64,000 nt of DNA. It comes from Manihot esculenta (lineage: Eukaryota > Streptophyta > Magnoliopsida > Malpighiales > Euphorbiaceae). Shown here one piece after another: positions 11,251 to 21,686 of this stretch. The position numbers and the translations under genes are program-made. The notes below the pieces were generated by a model. The model did not search any database. It saw nothing but the letters and a program-made list of their open reading frames with translations, and was not told the origin of the DNA. Numbering within the stretch: the stretch's first letter is position 1; each line of letters begins with the position of its first letter. The DNA is taken from positions 12,152,835-12,216,834 of the forward strand of contig NC_035173.2 of assembly GCF_001659605.2 (NCBI RefSeq), written 5' to 3'.

Positions 11251-12745
11251 ATCTCCTTTTCAGTTTACTCGAGTCATACCCTCTCTCCGTCGGCGCCTCT
11301 CTCCCCCGCTTCCCTTCCCAGAATTCCCAATCGACGCCTTTCTCCCCCACTTCACTGACGACTGCCGGCAGCCCAGTCGGCACCGACGACGTCTCCTTTC
11401 TCTCCCCAGCGACGATAAATCTTCTCTCCCCAGTCAGCGATATCTCCTTCTCTCTCCAGTCGGCGACATCTCCCACTTCCCAGTCAACGCCTCTCTCCCC
11501 CACTTCACGGACGAGTGCCGGCAGCCCAGTCGGCACCGGCGACGTCTCCTTTCTCTCCCCAGTCGACAATAAATATTCTCTCTTCCCAGTCAGTGATGTC
11601 TCCTTCTCTCTCTCCATTGTGGCGACATCTCCCACTTTCCAGTCGGAGACAACTCTTCCCTCTCCCCTGTCGGCATCGGCAACATCTCCTTCTCTCTCCC
11701 CAGTCGGTGACATCTACTCTTTCCAATTGACGCTTCTCTCCCCCACTTCATTGACGACTGCCGGAGACAACCCTTGCCTCTCCCCAATCGGCGTCGGCGA
11801 CATCTCCTTTGACTGGAACTCTATTCAGGTTTGCAATCAAATTTGTGCATGTTGTTAAAGAATTTTCAGTTGCTATTCTGATTATTTGGATACTGGTAAA
11901 AACTCTGATTATTTGCTATTTGGTTATTGTAACACTGTTGATTTTTAGAATTTATGGACTATTAATCTGATTTATGGACTAAAAGTTGCTATTAAAGATT
12001 TTTAGAATTTATGGATTATTTGCTATTTGGTTACTGTTAGTTAATCTGATAATCAAGATCTTTTTAGATGCTGTTGAAATATGTTAATACTATCAGATTC
12101 CATGCTGATTAAGAAAAATATTTGTTAATTTACCTGAATGATATTTGATGAGATTATAAATCCTAAGTACCCTCTATGTAATCCACCTGGTTCCTGTCAC
12201 CTGTCATTGAGCATTTCTCCAATGTTTCTACTGCTGGGTTGTGCATATCTTACAGATAGTTTTTGTGAAAGTTATTGCTAAGTTCTCAGAATTGATTTAC
12301 AATCTATGTTTTCTGTATTTGTTTTTTTGAAGGTTTTCGAGCACAATTTGATATTGGAAATTGAAATGGAACAATGTAATTTAATGAACTTCTAAAACAT
12401 TTCATTTGTTCAAAATTTTATGTTTGATAGATAATTTATTAATGGTCGTGTTATGATGAATTTGTAATATATTTATTTTGTTTAAGTATATTTAAATTTC
12501 CTAATTCAGGTTTGTTATTTGGGTTATAATATCAAATCTTGAAATTTTTTGCCATTGAATTGAATTAAAAAAATGGGGTTCGGTCGGGTTCGGGTAATGC
12601 CCGGGTATTTTTAAACGGGTTTGGAACGGGTACGGGTATTAAAATTAAAATACTAAACTGGTTTGGAACGGGTTCAGAAATTTTACATATAATCGGGTTC
12701 GGATTTGGGTACTCTCAATTTTGCAGGTACCCGTTGCTATCCCTA
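11251..12745. other. Interior and right part of the hAT-type element, no gene seen
   Basis: Positions 11270-11830 hold a C/T-rich stretch built of loosely repeated CCCAGTCGGCGACATCTCC-like blocks (two related copies around 11340-11470 and 11490-11620). This leaves both strands open for about 200 codons, but the predicted proteins are low-complexity and match no family I know. 11830-12560 is AT-rich and intron-like. 12570-12745 is a run of GGGTTCGGGTA-type sub-terminal repeats leading into the right end. Confidence 0.6.
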
Positions 12746-12753
12746 CTTACAAA

Positions 12754-13140
12754 GACATATAATATGACTTTTTATTCTAATTTTGATATGGCAAAACAAA
12801 GTCACTCTTAGTATTCAGACGAGGTAATCTTGCTACATCTCTAAGACCGGAAAACGATAGGGAAAAAATAATTTAAAGAAAAAGAAAAAAACCTGGGCAT
12901 TACTCTCTTACTCTCCCTCCACAACTTCGCAGCTTTTGCCTTCGGCGAATTCCACCTTACCGCCACCAACTTCTCGCTGCTCTCTCTCTCTGGTCTAGTT
13001 TTATGCTGTTAGGTCAAAGGAGGCAAAGCTTGTGTTTTTGGCTTGTTTTCATAATTAGGGCAAATTGTCCGAAATTGAAAGCGATTGTAGTTGCTTCACC
13101 GACGTGTAGTTCTTATTAATCTGAAAAGCAAGGACAGACC
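12754..13140 (+). promoter_or_regulatory. RBL promoter and 5' UTR region
   Basis: About 390 bp between the hAT-type target duplication and the RBL start codon. It includes a C/T-rich stretch (12898-12935, and CTCTCTCTCTCT near 12980), as often found around plant transcription starts. No clear TATA box was picked out and the start site cannot be fixed from sequence alone. Confidence 0.5.
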
Positions 13141-16100
13141 ATGAACGCTTCGATAATCGGTTTGCTCTCTCTCTCTCTCTGTGGTTTGTATATGTCAATG
13201 TTTACATGTAATTTGTGTAATGTGCTGTATATTGGTGTTAAGATCCACTGCAAGGAGATTTTCCAGAGGTTATAGAGGAGTATTTGGAGCATGGGGTCAT
13301 GAAATGTATCGCCTTTAATCGCCGTGGCACTCTTCTCGCTGGTATGTTTTCATTTTTGTTTTCTTCCAACTTGGTGTATCTGCATTTTGTTTTCGTTTAC
13401 ATATAATCTTTAAAAGGTGTCTTGAATGGTGTTACCAAGTTCTGTCGATCGATAGGATGTTTCTTTTTAGTTGATTCTAACAATGGAATCTCAAGAATCA
13501 ATTTTCCTTCTACTAAGCTTCATTAAAGTATTTATTTACTGTATATTTGACTTTCGAAGATATTAGCTAACTCCTTTCAAGCCATATGTTGATTTTTTCA
13601 TCCAATACTGCATAAGCCAGTGGACTCCCCGTAATTCTATGTATGTGTTTATGAGGTTGAGTATGATATTCTGTTTGCTCATTTAAAATTTAGTTATCTG
13701 CTTCCCTCCTTTTCTTGCTAGAAGGAAAAAAAAAAATCCTCTATTCTAAATGTTCATATGATTGAGTACTTGGGTTTCCAAAATTAGTGCATTGAAATCT
13801 TTGGTTGTTTGCTAGAACTATCCTTTCATGAATAGTTTGCCCTCTGAGCTCTAGGAAGTAGTATTTGGGAGACACAATATTCTATTGCCAAGTATAATTG
13901 TATTTATGATGTTTATAATGTCTCTGCAATCAATGTGCAAATTGTTGTTTAGCATTCATCCATTTTATTTTAATTTTTATTGAACATTATGAGTAAAATC
14001 ATTCCATTGTGAAAATGGTTGTTCATTTTGATATACTTGTATATGGAAATGATTTGACATTTGCTTGGTCTGTTCTTAAATTGATGGTGGCTGTTCTTGA
14101 ATCACAGTTATGAAATTTTCTCTGATCTACAGTTATTTTTTTGGAACGCTGGTTATGAGTCTTTTATGTTTGTTATTGAGTCTCCTAATTGAACATGATA
14201 AGTAGAAATTGGTTTCTTGGTCTTTTGTTTTGTATGTATATTTGGAGATGATTCAATCCATAAGGTTCACTTGGTAAAGATAAATGCATGGAACAGTATG
14301 TTCTTATGGTTTTCTGCTTCCTAATTGATGTTCTTATGGGTTTTAGCAGCATAGCATGATATGAAGAACTCGACCATCTTAATCCTAATCTTAGCTAGAA
14401 TGCTTGATAGCTAGCTGATATGGTGGCATGTCAAAACTTTCTTCTTCTTCTTAATATATATATATACACACACATATATATATATATACATCCATATATA
14501 TAAAATCTTCTTCTCTATTGGTACTTCTAATTTTTACATTTTCTATATGATTTAGGTGTTTCATTTAGTTTACCTATTGTCTTGCAATTTTCTTGTGCCT
14601 TTGACCTCCAGAAATCTGTCGATTGCATTGGTCCGTATTTTCAAAGGTAGGAAATGTAAAATCTTTGACTATGTATCTAATAATTGATTAGAATATGGTA
14701 TTGGAGTAGTCAATGTGAACTAGCTAGAGAGCTTTTTGTTTATCCTATGCTAAAGTATTCACTAGTAAGGCTTGATCTCAATTGCTGTTGCGTTTTTGGC
14801 TTGTCAAGGTTTGAATGAGCCGTCAACGGGACTGCACCTGCTAATACTATAGCCCTTTTCTTTACATTTTTCAATTATTCTCCATACCTTGAGTTCCTGC
14901 TTTTCATCTTGATTTAATTTTTTGCTTATGATTTGGAAGAGAAACCATGTATTGTTTCATGCTCTTTAAACTTGTACTCATTTTTTGTTGTTTTTCCCTT
15001 TTATCCCAGTAAGAAAAGTTTCAGTGTGGATGGGAAGTATTCTAAATTCCTTCTTGTTCATTACTGTCAATTTCATTCTTTTTCAGCTGGATGCTCTGAT
15101 GGAAGTTGCGTTATCTGGGATTTCGAGACTAGAGGAATTGCTAAGGAGCTTCGAGATAAGGACTGTGTTGCTGCAATAACAAGCATCTGCTGGTCCAAGT
15201 ATGGTCATCGAATCCTTGTTTCTGCTGCTGATAAATCGTTAACACTTTGGGATGTTGTTAATGGAGAGAAGATTTCACGCACTATTCTGCAGCAAACACC
15301 ACTGCTAGCTCGCCTGCATCCAGGTTCCACTGCTCCATCTCTTTGTTTGGCATGCCCACTCTCTTCTGCTCCAATGATTGTTGACTTAAACACAGGAAGC
15401 ACCACTATGCTTCCAGTTGCAGTACCTGATATGGGCAATGGACTTGCCCCTCCACCACGCAGCAAATCTTCAGATGGAACTCCCCCTTTCACTCCAACTG
15501 CTGCATGCTTCAACAAGTGTGGAGATGTAGTGTATGTGGGAAATTCCAAAGGGGAAATATTTATAATAGACCACAAAGTTATTCAAGTGCGTGCAATGGT
15601 TTCTATTCCTGGTGGTGCTGTGATAAAGAACATAGTATTCAGCAGAAATGGACAGTATCTGCTGACGAATTCGAATGATCGCACTATCAGAATCTATGAA
15701 AATCTTCTGCCTTTGAAAGATGGCCTTTCTGCTTTGGAGGAGATGGACAAGAAAATCAATGAGCCAGATGGTGTTGAAAAGAAGAAAGCTATTGGATCAA
15801 AGTGCTTAGCACTATTCCGAGAGTTTCAGGATTCTATCACCAAGGTGCACTGGAAGGCACCATGTTTCAGTGGTGATGGTGAGTGGGTAATTGGTGGTTC
15901 TGCAAGCAAAGGAGAGCACAAAATCTACATATGGGATAGGGCTGGACATCTTGTAAAAATCCTTGAAGGTCCAAAAGAAGCATTAATTGATTTAGCATGG
16001 CATCCTGTTCATCCCATTGTAGTCTCTGTTTCCTTGACTGGTTTGGTGTATATTTGGGCTAAGGATTATACTGAGAACTGGAGTGCATTTGCACCAGACT

Positions 16101-17906
16101 TCAAAGAGCTAGAGGAAAATGAAGAGTATATGGAGCGAGAAGATGAATTTGATCTGATGCCTGAAACTGAAAAGGTGAAAGAAAGTACATTGTTTGACAG
16201 GTGTTAAGTTCATCTGTCTGATTTTGAAATATTTGTATTCTTGCAGGTGAAGGAATCAGATGTTATTAAGTTCATTTCTGTGATTCTGAAATATTTGTAT
16301 TCTTGCAGGTGAAGGAATCAGATGTTAATGACGATGAAGAAGTTGACATTGTTACTGTGGAGAAAGATGCTTTCAGTGATTCTGATATATCACAGGAAGA
16401 ACTATGCTTCTTGCCAGCCATTCCCTGTCCTGATGTTCCTGAGCAACAGGACAAGTGTGTTGGAAGCTCTTCCAAGTTGGACAGTAATCATTCTGGATCA
16501 CCTCTTTCTGAAGGAGCTGGACAAAATGGAGCAGCAGTGAATCATGCATCAAGTCCACTTGAAGGTAATTTAACTTTTGTGACATTCATATGTTACACCT
16601 GAAGCTGCAGTCATTTTGCCTTTTGTCATTGAGCTTAGTACTAATTTCAAAATGATTACTACTAGACTTCAATTTTTATCTGCAAAATCATTCAACCTTA
16701 GTTTTGTTTTGATGGAGTCACAATTTTCTAGATTTTGATTTAAGTACCAGTCAAATTTTTGACATGTAAAAATTTACTAGTATGGCTCTACAATTAGAAA
16801 TAGGCTTTGGTATTATTGTAACTAGTAGGTATAAAATATATGTTGAGGTGCTGTCAACTTTAAATAACTGTTAATTTTTTTTATTTTTATTTTTTAATTT
16901 CAGAGTCCGTGATTGAAATAAAGCCCATCTGTAGGGATCCAGAACTATTGGAACTTAACTGTGTCCACTTGCCATAGTAGTAATAAAGGATGAAAAATAC
17001 CAAGATAACAAAGAAAATCTGTTTAATAAAAAATTGAGTGAGAGAGAGAGAGAGAGAGAGAAGTAAGTTTAGTTTTCCCTTTTCACACATTTTAACTAAT
17101 TCTATTGCTACTTGTTAAAACCAAATTCTGATCAGGTGCTAGTCCATTTATTATTTGTTGTCTCTAAATTTTAGATTTGTAAGCATCTTTAAATTTTAGA
17201 TTTTGTAATTGTATAGCTGTTGCAACTCTTATGTATATAATTACTATCAAGGAAACAGTTTTTATAAAATACTTAGGAAGAATGACTATTAGGTCCTGGG
17301 ATTTTTAAAAATTCACTAGTTCGTTAATATTTCAAAATTTCTCAATCAAAACGTTCTTATATTTTGTAAAATCTAACACTTTTAGTCCTTGAATGTCATA
17401 ATTTTAATTATAGACATCATTATTTACTCATGTAATTTTGAATATTCATACTATTTAGTCTCCTTGATCAAAGTTTGCAAAAGTAGGGTAACCTTTTCTT
17501 TGACAAAAGGACTAAAGAGTTTTGATGGACTAGTGAATTTTCTTAAAAGTCGAGACACTTAAATATTCATTCACTCTAATACTTGTTGACTTGGGCGATG
17601 CCCGAGGATAGTCGATGTTAGAACGAGCTGTTGATTGTTCTGATTTTGCAATTTGTGTGTCTAAAGGAGTCCTTATCTAACTAACATGTGGTGTTGAATA
17701 CTGTGACAGAGGACACAGGAGGTACCCGAATTAAGAGGAAACGGAAACCTTCAGAAAAGGGGTTAGAGTTGCAGGCTGAGAAGGTGAGGAAGCCCTTGAA
17801 ACCATTGAAATCTTCTGGTAGATTGTCTAAACTTAAAAATAAATACGTAGTTGACCTTGATATTAGTAATGGTGGTGTATATGGGGATGATGTTTTTGAC
17901 GAGTAG
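13141..17906 (+). CDS. RBL: RbBP5-LIKE (RBL), WD-repeat subunit of COMPASS-like H3K4 methyltransferase
   Basis: Five exons: 13141-13159, 13243-13341, 15087-16174, 16309-16564, 17710-17906. They join in frame at GT-AG borders to 552 codons. The start MNASII continues to DPLQGDFPEVIEEYLEHG, matching the N-terminus of plant RBL. Residues about 25-375 form the WD40 propeller (CVIWDFETRG, KSLTLWDV, RTIRIYEN, HKIYIWDRAGHLVKI, GLVYIWAKDY). An acidic hinge follows (about 380-420). DDEEVDIVTV at 410-419 matches the WDR5-binding EEVDV motif of animal RbBP5. The tail has a basic cluster (RIKRKRK, 494-500), a likely nuclear signal. In plants RBL works with WDR5, ASH2R and ATX-type SET proteins on chromatin, including flowering-time genes. 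Intron 2 is long (1745 bp). The acceptor before exon 4 is duplicated. No stop or frameshift breaks the joined frame. Confidence 0.92.
14450..14500. repeat. TA/CA microsatellite in RBL intron 2
   Basis: Runs of TATATATA interrupted by CACACACA, preceded by CTTCTTCTTCTT. It lies deep in the intron. Confidence 0.8.
16204..16327 (+). repeat. 62-bp tandem duplication containing the RBL intron 3 acceptor
   Basis: Two copies, 16204-16265 and 16266-16327, begin TTAAGTTCAT and end GAATCAGATGTTA, with a few differences between them. Each holds TTTGTATTCTTGCAG followed by GTGAAGG, so there are two candidate 3' splice sites, with exon starts at 16247 and 16309. Only the downstream one keeps the reading frame into exon 4. 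The upstream one reaches a TGA at 16310-16312. Confidence 0.9.
17037..17062. repeat. GA microsatellite in RBL intron 4
   Basis: An uninterrupted run of GAGAGAGA of about 20 bases lies between exon 4 and exon 5. Confidence 0.85.
17278..17572. mobile_element. MITE-like inverted-repeat element in RBL intron 4
   Basis: The left end (GAATGACTATTAGGTCCTGG, then AAAAATTCACTAGTTC) is mirrored on the opposite strand at the right end (GAATGAATATTTAAGTGTC, then AGAAAATTCACTAGTCC). AATACTT occurs just outside both ends (near 17269 and 17578) and may be part of a target duplication. A related fragment (AATGACTATTTAGTTCC) is at about 19178 in the spacer. There is no coding capacity. Confidence 0.55.
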
Positions 17907-18383
17907 CATTTAGAGTTTTTGTACCTCTGAAAGACTTTTATCATCTATTCTGCTGAAAAATATGACATCTTTTATTATTTAAACACTGGGATCACCAACT
18001 ATTTTTGATATATTTAAATTAAAAAATTTTTGCTATCACATTCATACGAAATTTAAAAATAAATCTAAAGCAAAAGTTAAAAAATAAGAAAAAAAGAGTT
18101 GCAAATATAACCTGAACAGTAATTACAAAACTATAACTGTTGTAGAAGAATGTTTTGCAAAAATCAGATTCCGTTTTCCCTTGGGTTTCTGCTGTCTATT
18201 TGGCAGTACATATGGAACCATGGAATTCATACGTTTATTGAAATTGCACCTCCTGTATTATTATTATTATTATTTTTCTTTCTTTGTCGAAATTGAAATT
18301 GCACTCGCTGACTTAGTGTTTGGATGGCTCTCTGTCTCTCTCCTTTCTTGATGGGTAGGCCTGGCCTATGATCATTGATACTT

Positions 18384-18495
18384 TTAATTAAAAAAATAAT
18401 AACTGTACCTTTTAAAATCGAAATTAAATAAAATAATAACTAGAGTTTTTAAAATTTTTTTTATATAAATAGTTTAGATAAGACTTTAATTTAAA
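18384..18495. repeat. AT-rich block, copy 1 of a dispersed pair
   Basis: AAAAAAATAATAACTGTACC followed by an AAATTAAATAAAATAATAAC block and an AGTTTAGATA block. The same order recurs at 18866-19000, about 480 bp away. Confidence 0.6.
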
Positions 18496-18865
18496 TATAA
18501 TATATTTGCAGTTAAGAATCAAATTAATTTTGAGTTAATTTATTTATCTGCAATTAATATAAGTCAAATTAAAATTTAATTATTTAAATATAATAGAATT
18601 TTATTTATATTTGGATTCAATATCTTCACGATGAAAATATTATTCTTTTATAATATGCTATTTTAATATTTAATGATGATTTTTTTTTTCAAACACTCCC
18701 TATTACTTTTATTATTTTCATGTTCCCATTCGAATATCCACAAAATTACAAATTCGAAGAAAACGAAAAGAGATTACCTGATCCACTTTCATATTTTGTT
18801 GAGTTAAAGAAAAGCAGCTGTGAAGTTGGGTTAAATTAGGCCCCAACAATAATCGCTATTTCTAA

Positions 18866-19000
18866 TTGAAAAAAATAATAACTGTATTTTTTAAAATCTA
18901 AAATTAAATAAAATAATAACTTCAGTTTTAATAATAACTGCAGTTTTAAAATTTAGAAATTTTTTATATAGTTAGTTTAGATAGGATTATTTAATTTAAG
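18866..19000. repeat. AT-rich block, copy 2 of a dispersed pair
   Basis: It repeats the blocks at 18384 in the same orientation, with a short extra AATAATAACTGCAGTTTT insertion. Confidence 0.6.
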
Positions 19001-21171
19001 AAAAAATTATTATAGAATTCTTGAATTTTAATGAAATTAACTAGTCAATTCTTATAATTTTTAGTTCTTTTTCTCAAAATATAACTAGTTAATTTTTTTT
19101 ATTAATAATTCTGTTAGTGAATAGGAGTATCTCTTAGTCAAATAAAGAGAATATTTTAAAATTTTAAAATTAAGAAAAAATGACTATTTAGTTCCTATGA
19201 TATGTAAAAATACATTAAATCATTCCTAAGTTTTTAAAAAGTTTATTAGTTAGCTATTTCGTTAATTTTAGCTATTAAGTATTATACTACTTAGTGTGAT
19301 TTTAAAAACTTATTAATTGACTTTCAGGTTTTTAAAAAATCTACTAATTAGTCCTTTCATATCAGTGGAATTTTAGATTTTTTTTATAATACTTAACCGT
19401 TAAAATTAATAGAGAAACTAATTTATAAATTTTTGAAAATATCAACTTAGTTTGAATGTATTTTTCAAAATATAGAAACCAATTAATGCATAATATAGAA
19501 ACTAAATAATAAATTTTTCTAAAATTAATCTTAGTGCTTTTATGAAATGAGAAAAGAATGCCCCTTCTTCCTCCCATTTGCCTCGCTCGATTTCTCTCTT
19601 AATTTCTGTAGTCTCTTTATTTCCTCTCCTTAACCATGTATTTTGTATTTCAGCCATAGCAAAAGCTCCCCTCCTCTCTTGTATTCTCTCAACGGTGGAG
19701 TAGTAGAGATTATGGAGAATAAAAAGTTGCATAAACCAAAGAGTATGAAGCAGAGGTGTTAGTAATGTGCACTACACCCAATCAGTTGGTTGTAGCCAAA
19801 CATTTTATTTTATGTAATTTTCAATTTTAAATAAAGACTATTATTTATTCCTATGATTAAATTAATTGAATATCGAGTAAAGATAAAGTCCATGAGATTA
19901 TATTACTGTGAAAAAATTTTATTTCAATTGCATTTAAATAATGTCTATAAATGTTCCTGATCGATGCTCTTATTATGATTGGACAATAATTAGCGTTGTT
20001 TAGACTAATATATATTATGTTCTTTTCTTTTAGAGGAAGTGATTGATCTTATAGATTGAGATGTGTGAGATATATAGAATTAATATGTTGGTGCTCATTT
20101 TATGAAATGTGGACTGAACTGACCCGCCTGAGAAATCCATATGGAAAATAATCTGTGTCTATGGATTACTCAAGTGATGGTTGTGTAAGTGATTTTTTAA
20201 CTTGAAATCAATAAATAATATTATATAGGGATTTTTATGTTTTGATTCATCTTACATGTTGCTTGGTTCATGAGTAAAAAATGAGAATAAATTAGATATA
20301 TCAGGAACTGTATGAAGCTATTTATGTGATTGAGATAAGAATCATCACCCTAGGTTAAATTAGGAAATGTCTCATTTGTTCTCTGCTAGTATTAATTATG
20401 AAATCCTTGCGCAAGGTGGAATAAAATTAGCAAAAAAGATTTGAAATTTCATTCAATAGATTAATGGCTACTAAATGAGAACTAATATGATTTAACATTA
20501 TAGATACATTCTATGCATCAAATGTTAAATCGAGACATTTGTAATGAAGGGATATTAATTACATTGACAAACCATGCACTGAAAGGTTAAGTGAAACCAC
20601 TTTTAACATTCTGAATATTTGGATAGTCTTGACATGTTACTAGATAATGTTCTTGACCTTCAAATTAATTAATTAGTTAATTATATTTGTTGCCAATATA
20701 TTTGAAACCTAATATATCACACACATAAAAAATTGCATGACAAAATAAAATGAGAAGTTAAATCAAATAGGACTTGATTGCATATAAATTGATTTTGAGA
20801 TAAAATTGTAATTTGAAAGAATTACGATTTTGATCTAATTAATTAAGTATGGACTTAATTAAAATTATCTAAGATTTATATAGCTTGCTTATTAAAGTTC
20901 TAGACCATAATTGTAATTGATTTATTTAATTAGTTAAATAAATAAATAAATACTATTATACTGAAACTCTAAGGTTAAGTATAAAAGGGTATGTTATGAG
21001 AACTCTTGGCAGAAACCCTTTTTGAGAGTCTTTAAAATTCATAGGAAAGGCAAAAAGTTAGCACTCAAAACCGTTCCCCTTCTCCATTTTTATACTCTTG
21101 TTCCAGGGTATTTTCTGTTTGCTTTCCTTTTATAGAAATCAATAGGGGTGCTTTCTTTTTCTTCTTCTATC

Positions 21172-21686
21172 GATAAAGGTCCAGCCTTCGACCTTTCCTT
21201 CGATAGCCCCATTCCCACTTCTGTGGATAACCAGATCCATGCGGAGGATACCAACATGGTCTACGAAGAGCAGTAGAAGGCGAATCTTCGTGAAAGTGCC
21301 ATTGTGACCCAGAAGCATACTGTACAACTCTATGTATTAACTGAGGACTGCAATTAGCTTGACTATATTAAACTTATGAATGGGCTTTGTGTTGGGCATG
21401 GTGTGAGTCTCTTTAATGGTTTCCAGTGCCAAGACTCTTGGAGTGAGTTGGATTGTGCAAGATTGATTTTGAAGGTCAGGCCAGAAGGGCAGCCGGAGAA
21501 ATGGTTCCCTTCATAAGGCTTTACCTAGATAGACGCCAACTTCCCAGAGGATGAGGTCAAGCAAGAAGGCGAGGGACAAGCTGAGGAAAACCCTGCTGAT
21601 TGGGTCTTTGCTGATAATGTAATAGACATAGGAAATATTGATGTAATAAAAGCTTGGGAGGAGGAAACTGAAGCCCTTCCTCTTCC
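21172..21686 (+). pseudogene. Unrecognised decayed coding-like stretch
   Basis: One plus-strand frame reads as non-repetitive protein (for example PTSVDNQIHAEDTNMVYEE, later EENPADWVFADNVIDIGNID) interrupted by several in-frame stops, the first near 21274. Codon use looks coding-like against an AT-rich background. I do not recognise the family; a retroelement origin is possible given the surroundings. Element 2 inserted at its right edge, and the frame may continue briefly after 31500. Confidence 0.3.

Larger units (their letters stand above)
8699..12745. mobile_element. Non-autonomous hAT-type element with internal tandem duplication
   Basis: The left end TAGGGATGGCAGG and the right end (reverse complement TAGGGATAGCAACGGG) form short imperfect terminal inverted repeats of the Ac/hAT type. 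The 8-bp direct repeat CTTACAAA lies exactly outside both (8691-8698 and 12746-12753), the target-site length expected for hAT. Other array units carry near-identical left ends at 7770 (flank CATACAAA) and 9630 (flank CTTATAAA), so the exact original left boundary is ambiguous. No transposase coding was found; it would need an autonomous partner. It ends about 395 bp before the RBL start codon. Confidence 0.72.
17907..21171. other. AT-rich intergenic spacer downstream of RBL
   Basis: No gene was recognised. It holds two direct copies of an AT-rich block, MITE-like fragments around 19000-19520 and unassigned sequence from 19750 to 21170. A clear AATAAA signal for RBL close to the stop codon was not seen. 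Confidence 0.6.

Noticed and set aside
11138..11858. Overlapping frames of about 190 and 210 codons on both strands inside the hAT-type element
   Set aside because: They come from C/T-rich internal repeats, are low-complexity, are open on both strands, and show no domain.
14933..15086. An upstream extension of the large RBL exon
   Set aside because: The reading frame is open through the end of intron 2 by chance. The TTTTTCAG acceptor at 15086 and the match to RBL residues after it mark the true exon start.
16175..16207. RBL ending at the TAA at 16205-16207
   Set aside because: This is read-through into intron 3. The GTGAAA donor and the exon at 16309 restore the conserved acidic motif.
16904..16977. 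Possible extra RBL exon after the acceptor ending at 16903
   Set aside because: It reads ESVIEIKPICRD and reaches a TAG at 16975. No donor in it keeps the frame into exon 5, whereas exon 4 to exon 5 joins cleanly. At most it is a rare alternative terminal exon.
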